The position numbers and the translations under genes are program-made. A stretch of 64,000 nucleotides of DNA. Origin: Spisula solida (taxonomy: Eukaryota; Mollusca; Bivalvia; Venerida; Mactridae). The stretch is taken from positions 33,004,148 through 33,068,147 of the forward strand of contig OX365959.1 in the NCBI GenBank assembly GCA_947247005.1, in the 5' to 3' direction. Below, piece after piece: positions 57,522 to 64,000 of the stretch; the first letter of the stretch is position 1; each line of letters begins with the position of its first letter. Under the pieces are notes generated by a model. That model made no database searches. It worked only from the letters and a program-made list of their open reading frames with translations, and had not been told where the DNA came from.

Positions 57522-58318
57522 GAAAAGGCGACATATAGGTGTTACTTTGGCGGCGGCTGCGGCGTCACAAATTGCTTGTCCAGAGCATAACTTTGTCACC
57601 TTAAATTCAAATGACTCAAGATTTGGTATGCATGTTTCTTGCAATAAACCGAAGTGCAGTGCGCAAGAACCATAACTCTACCTTGCACCGTTTTTGAATT
57701 ATTTCCCTTTGATTGATTTTATAAGAGAATTTCTTGTCCGGAGCATAACTTTGTCACCTTAAGTTCAAATGACTCAATATTTGGTATGCATGTTTTTTTG
57801 CAATAAGCCGAAGTGCAATGCACAAGAACCATAACTCTACCTTGCATCGTTTTTGAATTATTTCCCTTTGATTGATTTAATTAGAGCATTTCTTGTCCGG
57901 AGCATAACTTTGTCACTATTAGGTTGAATGACTTGAAACTTGGTATGCATGTTTCTTACAAACAGACCAAGTGCAGTACACAAGAACCATAACTCTACAT
58001 TGTGCCATTTTTGAATTATTTCCCTTTAATTAATTTTATAAGCATTTCTTGTCCGGGGCATAACTTTGTCACCATAAGTATGAATGACTCTAAAATTGAT
58101 ATGCATGTTTCTTGCTGTAACATGAAGTACAGTATGTATGATTACCTTTTGATTGATTTTATCGGGACATTCTTTAGTCCAGAAAATTAATTTGTCGTTT
58201 TTATTTCAGATGCCTAGAGAACTCTTGTGAGTCGGATATGTAGCCCAATACTAAATAGTTTTCCATGACAAATGTGCATGTCGTCAGGCGACACATGCGA
58301 CTCGCGGAGCTTTTATTT
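57522..58318 (+). mobile_element. Family C repeat (C2)
   Basis: Starts TGTGTCGCCTGAAAAGGCGA, followed by TTTGGCGGCGGCTGCGGCGTC, about four ~165-bp core units (GACTCAAGATTTGGTATGCA, CATAACTCTACCTTGCA) and the end GTCAGGCGACACATGCGACT CGCGGAGCTTTTAT. Same ends as C1 but more core units. Confidence 0.75.
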
Positions 58319-58430
58319 ATGAATATAATTACTTTATGAAGATATCGAAAGTCAATTCTTGTTTTTAATACCTGGTCAATTCTTCACAAATACACCTTCT
58401 ATATGATTAATGAATTTTAAAAACAATTTT

Positions 58431-58713
58431 TTATGCCCCCGTATCGATAGATCGGGAGGCATATAGTGATTCACCTGTTTGTCCGTCCGTTCGTCCGTCC
58501 CTCCTGGTTAACCCAAATTGACCGTTTCTTCTAGCATCATTATGGCTTGCTACAAAGCTTCCAAACTTGCATGGATGTTGTATATGAACACTCTCCACAC
58601 ACCTGTATCACCTGACCCCATTTTGACCTTCACCTTGACCTAATTTTGAACTTAGACTTATTTATGGACAAGGCTTCCACAGGGGGCATAAGCGTTTATT
58701 GAACGCAGTCTTG
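58431..58713 (+). mobile_element. Family B repeat (B4), complete
   Basis: TTATGCCCCCGTATCGATAG start in a T run, CCGT/TCGT microsatellite, body nearly identical to B2, end CGCAGTCTTG then TTTTT. Lies about 150 bp upstream of exon f. Confidence 0.82.
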
Positions 58714-58866
58714 TTTTTTACTCTTAATCAATGATACAGTTACCTGTGTGTAAAACATGATAAAATAATCGCTACCTACCCACATAAAAAATGCTGAGTA
58801 ACTCCACCAAACCAATAATGTTTTCAGTGTAATGATATGATGTATATGACACGTTATTTGTTGCAG

Positions 58867-59008
58867 CCAAGAAGAATCAGTGCTATATCTATCGCTGAGA
58901 GAGTGGCCAATGAACGTTGTGAGATGTTAGGTTCAAGTGTGGGTTACAGTGTAAGATTTGAGACAGTCATGCCTCGACCTTACGGTGCTATCATGTACTG
59001 TACTGTAG
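58867..59008 (+). CDS. DHX9: DHX9 exon f: motif Ia to motif Ib region
   Basis: Forty-seven codons plus one base, [20 protein letters not shown] to [11 protein letters not shown](G), between TTGTTGCAG and GTATGC. It completes motif Ia (TQ/PRRISA, contacts RNA) and carries GYSVRFE and the YCTVG block before motif II, as in vertebrate GYSVRFES and FCTVG. The donor splits a glycine codon (phase 1), and the next exon supplies the remaining two bases, which confirms both borders. Confidence 0.95.
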
Positions 59009-59044
59009 GTATGCTATATATACATATATATTATTCTATGTGAC

Positions 59045-59252
59045 TACTGTAAACCAAGAAATTATTTCGCTTAATTTAATTTTGCGGAGTGGTAGAATTG
59101 CGAGAAGTTGAGTTGCTGCAAAAGTGCTAAAACATTAAATTAATATGGACATTGCGGGAAACTTAAAAATGCGAAAATTTGTGGTCGTGAATATGCCGAC
59201 GATCAGCCAAACGCGAAAGTTAGTATTTGCGAAAGTAAATTAGTTTACTGTA
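59045..59252. mobile_element. MITE family M2, copy 2
   Basis: TACTGTAAACC at the left and the inverse TAGTTTACTGTA at the right. The interior (GCGGGAAACTTAAAAATGCG, GAATATGCCGACGATCAGCC) matches the copy at 38428-38638. It starts 37 bp after the exon f donor. Confidence 0.75.
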
Positions 59253-59519
59253 TATTTGTTATGAAACACAGAGTTAAAGTCTTATAAACATGTAGTCATA
59301 AGTGCATCTACTGTTTCCCATTGCTAAGTGTAAAAGGAATCTACCTTGGGAGCAGGGGTCAATCCCTATAGGGGTCCTTTCTGACATTGCTAATTAGTTA
59401 GCCCCCAGTTAGTTAAATTATAGTTACTGCATATCAATATGATGTCAAAAGTTCCTAAATTCATACATTCAGGCTTTATCTTTCATATAAATGTATACCT
59501 GTTATACATACTATATAGT

Positions 59520-59870
59520 ATGAGTGGCACAGTGGTCGAGTGGTAACATGCTTGACTACTGATCGAGAGGTCCCTGGTTTTGAATCTCGGCCAAGGCACT
59601 TGGTCATTTCTGAAACGCTTCTCAGTGTTTCCCACCCAACTAGAGATGAACTGGTTGGAAACCCAGAGGTTGTCTCGCGTGTATCGGTGCTATACACCGT
59701 GCATGTTAAAGAACCAAGGAGTCGATTCGGAACAAGCTAGGGTAACGCACCCAGATTCCTTGTATTACACCTCTTTCTCTTCATTGATTTTTAGTGTGTC
59801 CTTGACAGACACCTTCCAGTACTACTCTAAAAGAGGCGTTAGGCAGTATAATTATATAGATATATGTTTC
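59520..59870 (+). repeat. tRNA-derived SINE
   Basis: The head has an A-box-like TGGTCGAGTGGTAACATG and a B-box-like GGTTTTGAATC. The body contains TGCTATACACCGTGCATGTT AAAGAACC, of the kind found in conserved central parts of invertebrate SINEs. It runs to within a few bases of the exon g acceptor and may supply part of the polypyrimidine/branch region there. Confidence 0.6.
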
Positions 59871-59873
59871 CAG

Positions 59874-59956
59874 GTACATTCCTGAGAAGACTGGAGAATG
59901 GATTGAGGGGCGTGTCTCATGTGATTGTTGATGAAATACATGAACGTGATCTGAAT
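59874..59956 (+). CDS. DHX9: DHX9 exon g: DEIH box
   Basis: (G)[20 protein letters not shown] then IHERDLN: two bases plus 27 codons, between GTTTCCAG and GTAAGT. DEIH is motif II (Walker B) of the DHX9 subgroup, as opposed to DEAH in most relatives; it coordinates magnesium and drives ATP hydrolysis. It matches vertebrate [26 protein letters not shown]. The next expected block (TDFLLVVLRD, then the SAT motif) was not found in the remaining 4 kb, so the following intron is open at the window end. Confidence 0.95.
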
Positions 59957-59964
59957 GTAAGTTA

Positions 59965-60260
59965 TTAGTCCCCTACCGGTTTTTGACCGGAAGGGACTAT
60001 AGGTTTGCCCTCCGTCGGTCGGTCGGTTGGTCGGTGGGTCGGTCGGTCAGTCAAAAAATCTGGATCCTGACATAACTCAAACAGTTTCCAAGCTAGGTTT
60101 ATGAAACTTGGTATGTGGATAGGGGGCAATAAGGGAATTATGCACGTCTAAAAATATTTTTGATTCTGACAAAAATTGTGGTTGCTATGGCAACAGAAAC
60201 ATTGAAAATGGCTTAAAACCGGTTGGGGACTTCTGTATTGCTTGCAATTCTTAATTACTC
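59965..60260 (+). mobile_element. Family E repeat, 5' part
   Basis: Begins AGTCCCCTACCGG TTTTTGA CCGGAAGGGACT (palindrome), then a GGTC microsatellite, then one core unit (CATAACTCAAACAGTTTCCA, ATGAAACTTGGTATGTGG) and a perfect X-box GTTGCTATGGCAAC at 60181-60194. The 3' end was not identified. Confidence 0.6.
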
Positions 60261-60559
60261 GTTATTCCAGGACACTGTAAAATAACAACAAACAACAAAT
60301 ATTTGTTCGCTATTCTATTATGTACGACTATTTTAAGCATATGCATTTCATTAGCTTTTCAATGTAAATAGATAAAAAAGGATTTCAAGAGTTTATGTGG
60401 CGGATATTGTCATGGCAGCATGTATTCTCCGGTCAGCTTAGTGCTTCACGAAGTTAAATCAACCACAGTTAAAATGCTATAGAAGATACAACGCGAGGGA
60501 GTGACCAGTACCATTTACAGAACCTGAAAAACACCACCCCTGTTGCACTTTCTTACAGA

Positions 60560-61055
60560 CAGCCTACGCCGCACACATATATATAATGCACGGTCCGCAC
60601 ACCGCATGGTGCCATACAACTGCATACAACCAACGCTGCACCCGCATGATGCCATACAAATGCATACAACCAACGCTGCCCGGCGTATATAACAAGAATC
60701 CCGCACTGCCCGGTGCAATACAACTTTCTAAAGACTCGGAGCAATAAAAATACAATGTCATATAGATTCGGTGCAAAATAAATTTGTATTAGACTCGGTG
60801 CAAGATAAATGCATAAAGACTCGGTGCCATATAAAATGCACAAAGACTCTGTGCAACATAAATGCATAAAGACTCGGTGCAATATGAATGCATAAAGACT
60901 CGGTGCAAAGTAAATGCATGTAGACTTGGTTTCAAAGTGCACCCATGCCGCTCGGCATATGTTAAAGCTATTGCCGCACTTCGGTGCAATTATGCCACTC
61001 GGCATAATTTTGCCACTCGGCATATGTTAAAGCTATCGTGGCACGGCGAATAATA
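60560..61055. repeat. ~27-bp minisatellite (CATAAAGACTCGGTGCAATA)
   Basis: About ten irregular units of TAAATGCATAAAGACTCGGT GCAATA from about 60740 to 60930, flanked by related pieces: CAACCAACGCTGC...CGCATGATGCCATACAA twice at the left, GCCACTCGGCATA three times at the right. The minus-strand frames up to 156 codons only read the repeat. Confidence 0.7.
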
Positions 61056-61938
61056 ACAACCACCACTGTGCAACCTACTGTGTACTCTTATCTAAACAAC
61101 ATCCTAATGAAAATGCGAGCTAATTAAAGACCGCCATAGAACTCTAAGCTATCGGGCCCAGCTCTTTAACCGCTCATTTAACCCGAAAGATACGTTTTGG
61201 AAGCCTATAAATCACAGCTTAGACGCAGTTCAAATTTATAACAGCAGTTAAAAATTCTACACCAAAAGCCACGATCATAGGTATGCAATAATTTTACCCA
61301 ATGTTTACATAACCATTAACGATTTGACACGATTTGAGACATGTACGTACCTGGCCACCCCCACACATTAAAAATTTACCGCCACAAAATAAATTGGCAA
61401 AATTTATTTCCCCAATCAAATTTTTAACAATTTTGTAATCACGCCTATTTAACCAAGTATAGTTTAAAGTTTTGATAAACTCTGAACATATGTAAATATC
61501 GCCAGGAATATATTCTCATGTCGAATGATTTTTCGCCATTAATTTAAGTCACAATTTATAATTCAATCCATGTCGTTGTCTGGGAAATTTAGGCTTCCTT
61601 CCGTGTGGAAGTTTGCTCTTTATTTGACCGATATTGAAGTAATGACAGGACTACTCAGTATCATCTATATAATAAATGTGATAAAAATGGATTCATTGAC
61701 GAGGAGTACTCTACCTAAAGATTATTAAGCTACGAGTTAGCTCCCTTTAAATTAAAGTCAAAGCTCATAGTTTTACTGTTGCAAGTTTGGTGAACTTTCT
61801 TAAACAAAAAAGTAAGCCTAAATCAAATATCGTAAAACTCAATGATTGGAAAGGTGTATCAAATCTCACACTGATATCTTGTCTTCTGAAATATTGCGAA
61901 ATCTTGTTGTCTTTAAGACCTAATATATTCAGTTTTAA
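61056..61938. other. Intronic stretch, nothing recognised
   Basis: No exon of DHX9 and no repeat end was recognised here. Confidence 0.4.
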
Positions 61939-62168
61939 TGTCCGTTCGTCCGTCCGTCCTGGTTAACCCAAATTGACCGTTTCTTCTAGCATCATTATGG
62001 CTTGCTACAAAGCTTCCATACTTGCATGGATGTTGTATATAAACACTCTCTACACGCCTGTATCACCTGACCCCATTTTGACATTCACCTTGACCTAATT
62101 TTGGACTTAGACTTATTTATGGACAAGGCTTCCACAGGGGGCATAAGCGTTTATTGAACGCAGTCTTG
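61939..62168 (+). mobile_element. Family B repeat (B5), 5' truncated
   Basis: Begins inside the microsatellite (GTCCGTTCGTCCGTCCGTCC) and runs to the normal end GAACGCAGTCTTG followed by TT. The TATGCCCCCGTATCG start is missing. Confidence 0.8.
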
Positions 62169-62650
62169 TTTCTTGATAACTTGAAAACCATTGAAGATAT
62201 CAACTTGAGATTTTAAACATTAGCTCACAACAACAAAACACTATTTTATGACAAGTTACATTACTCTAGCTACAATATTGGAAGAATTATGGCCCTTTGT
62301 TAAATTCAAATTTACTCATTTTTCATCTCTTTTCTTCGTAACTTCACAACGATAGTAGATATTCAAATGAAACTTGCTATAATTATTGCCAGTGATAATA
62401 CGCTTATCTTTAGCAAAGGGCAACAACTCTAGCTTTGATAAATATTGACTTATGCCCCTTTTCAGCTTCAAAAACTATAACATTGGTCAAAGTTAAAAAA
62501 TGGTTCAAGATATTCAAATGAAACTTGCTATACTTACTTCTATTGACTACGACAATAAGTACATGTATGTGGAGCAAAAACAATATACACATTTGTAGCA
62601 AAGGGCGACAACTCTTTAAAACTTTAATAATTTTTGACTGATTCCCTTTA
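62169..62650 (+). repeat. Diverged ~175-bp tandem core units
   Basis: GATATTCAAATGAAACTTGC TATA and GCAAAGGGC(A/G)ACAACTCT recur about 175 bp apart, with a weaker earlier unit near 62185. Word use (unit length, AAACTTG, GGGC) resembles cores of the families above. No start or CTTG end is visible. Confidence 0.5.
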
Positions 62651-63333
62651 ACACTTGCACACAAAACAAACAGATTAATGTAGTTCTGTTTTCTGTATTT
62701 CCATCTTGCAAATAATATTGGCCGATCAGGAACAGGGCAATGTCAATGAAACCAATGTCATGATTTCATGAATTCAGTGTGCAATTTTAGTCTGTCAAAG
62801 ATATTTCCAAACTTTATAAAAGTCAAGTTCATCATGGTTTCTATGTAGGAAATTAAACCTGCGCTTGTCAAACAACTTTAATTGAATTTTAGAAGGGAGT
62901 GAATTGCTTTATTTCAGGCATCAACACATGAAAGTTTGAGATATGACTTCGTTATTGTGTCTGAGTACAGAAACTTATAGCGCTGATAATTATGCAACCC
63001 CACTATACTTCTACACTCCTCCCCTCCGCCTCTTACGACATGCTACCACGGGGCCCTGTTCACGACAGTGATAATTCTAGTTTTTGTTGGGCGCATATAT
63101 TAGTATTACCTAAGTTTATTAGTACATAATTAGAAACTTCCTAGACCAGTAATCGACAATACAATACCACATTGGTTACGAATGAGTTTAAGACAATACT
63201 GATGTTTCAGTATTTAACAATAGTTACGTCAAAATACTTAATCAAGTCTAACTCAAATGAATATTAACTGTGTTTTGACAATACTCCGATAAACGGATAT
63301 TATTAATAGTCTGGTTCCCTCTACATGTACTTT
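62651..63333. other. Intronic stretch, nothing recognised
   Basis: No exon, element end or RNA gene was recognised. Confidence 0.4.
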
Positions 63334-64000
63334 TTAGCTCACCTGCCACAAAGTGGCAAGGTGAGCTTTTGTGATTGTTTTTTTTCCGTCGTCCGTTGTC
63401 CGTCCGTCTGTTAGACAATTCACCGTTAACACTCTAGCACTTTCTATATTGCTTGGTTAGTAGTTGTATCTCAATGAAATCTAGGTAAAGTTCGAAGTTG
63501 GGTCATTTGGGGTCAAAAACTAGGTCAAAAGGTCAAATAATAGCAAAACCTTGTTAACACTCTAGAGGCCACATTTTTGCTTTAATCTTCATTAGTTTGG
63601 TCAAAATGTTTATCTTGGTGACCTTAAGGTCAAGTTCGAAGTTGGGTCATGTGGGGTCAAAAACTAGGTCATAAGGTCAAATAATAGCAAAACCTTGTTA
63701 ACACTCTGGTGGCCACATTTTTGCTTTAATCTTCATGAAATTGAGTCAAAATGTTTATCTTGGTGACCTTAAGGCCAAGATTGAAGTTGGGTCATGTGGG
63801 GTCAAAAACTAGGTCAAAAGGTCAAATAATAGGATAACGTTGTTAACACTCTGGTGGCCACATTTTTTATTTAATCTTCATGAAGTTTGGTCAAAATGTT
63901 TATCTTGGTGGGTCAAGTTCGAAGTTAGGTCATGTGGGGTCAAAAACTAGGTCAAAAGGTCAAATAATAGGAAAACCTTGTTAACACTTTTGAGGCCACA
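63334..64000 (+). mobile_element. Family A repeat (A9), cut by the window end
   Basis: Start TTAGCTCACCTGCCACAAAG with palindrome GCCACAAAGTGGC: the stem bases differ from A1 (GTCAC...GTGAC) but pairing is kept. A short CGTC microsatellite and at least three core units of a diverged subfamily (GTTAACACTCTGGTGGCCAC, TTTATCTTGGTGACCTTAAG) follow. The 3' end lies beyond the window. Confidence 0.8.

Noticed and set aside
60553..61023. 156-codon cysteine-rich minus-strand frame as a possible secreted peptide gene
   Set aside because: It is translation of a ~27-bp minisatellite (TESLCI, APSLYAF repeats) and two other frames are also open.
59957..64000. Next DHX9 exon (TDFLLVVLRD block and SAT motif)
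   Set aside because: No matching frame was found; the intron seems to run past the window end.

Overview
This is AT-rich, gene-poor, repeat-dense animal DNA. It holds consecutive short exons of one conserved gene with GT-AG introns, three long non-LTR retrotransposons, many non-autonomous DNA elements and several satellites. There are no bacterial-type operons. The repeats that start with a palindrome, carry a GTCC/CCGT microsatellite, have a ~150-180 bp tandem core and end in CTTG resemble the pearl-like / Helentron-associated repeats of molluscs, so a bivalve or related mollusc is my best guess (inference; no species marker was recognised).

The only host gene I can support is DHX9 (RNA helicase A / maleless type), on the + strand. 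Seven consecutive exons lie at 38258-38347, 39487-39648, 49449-49526, 51015-51134, 51859-51930, 58867-59008 and 59874-59956. They join without a frame break into 249 codons. These run from the linker after the second dsRNA-binding domain, through the minimal transactivation region, to helicase motifs I ([10 protein letters not shown]) and II (DEIH). The dsRNA-binding exons upstream and the rest of the helicase downstream were not found in the window.

Layout. 1-13.5 kb: mostly unique non-coding DNA with MITEs, an inverted-repeat pair, a perfect 42-bp hairpin and GGAATTC-type repeats. 14.2-24 kb: LINE-1 (jockey/CR1-like, minus strand), split by a 7.0-kb terminal-inverted-repeat element that itself holds two family A repeats and one family B repeat. 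25.5-33.2 kb: LINE-2 (L1/Tx1-like, minus strand), cut by three family A insertions. 33.7-35.2 kb: a ~78-bp satellite. 36.7-39.7 kb: two tandem arrays, each ending on a 3' splice site of DHX9, plus a duplicated 5' splice site. 39.7-49.4 kb: a large intron with families A, B, C, D, F and G, a Tc1/mariner relic and a full-length RTE-like LINE with a 12-bp target-site duplication. 51.9-58.9 kb: an intron with a 4.2-kb foldback element, SINE heads and more repeats. 59.9-64 kb: an intron with family E, a minisatellite and further repeats, open at the window edge.

The main discovery is at 36.7-39.7 kb. The unit of the first array is the end of the intron plus the first 12 codons of the next exon, amplified to 31 copies, of which 24 keep an AG acceptor. 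The second array (45-bp period) ends exactly on the next exon's acceptor and seems related to the first. A second result comes from LINE reading frames and repeat copies used as natural empty sites. They show that repeat families A and B start TT, end CTTG, insert between two T residues without target duplication, and all lie in the same orientation.
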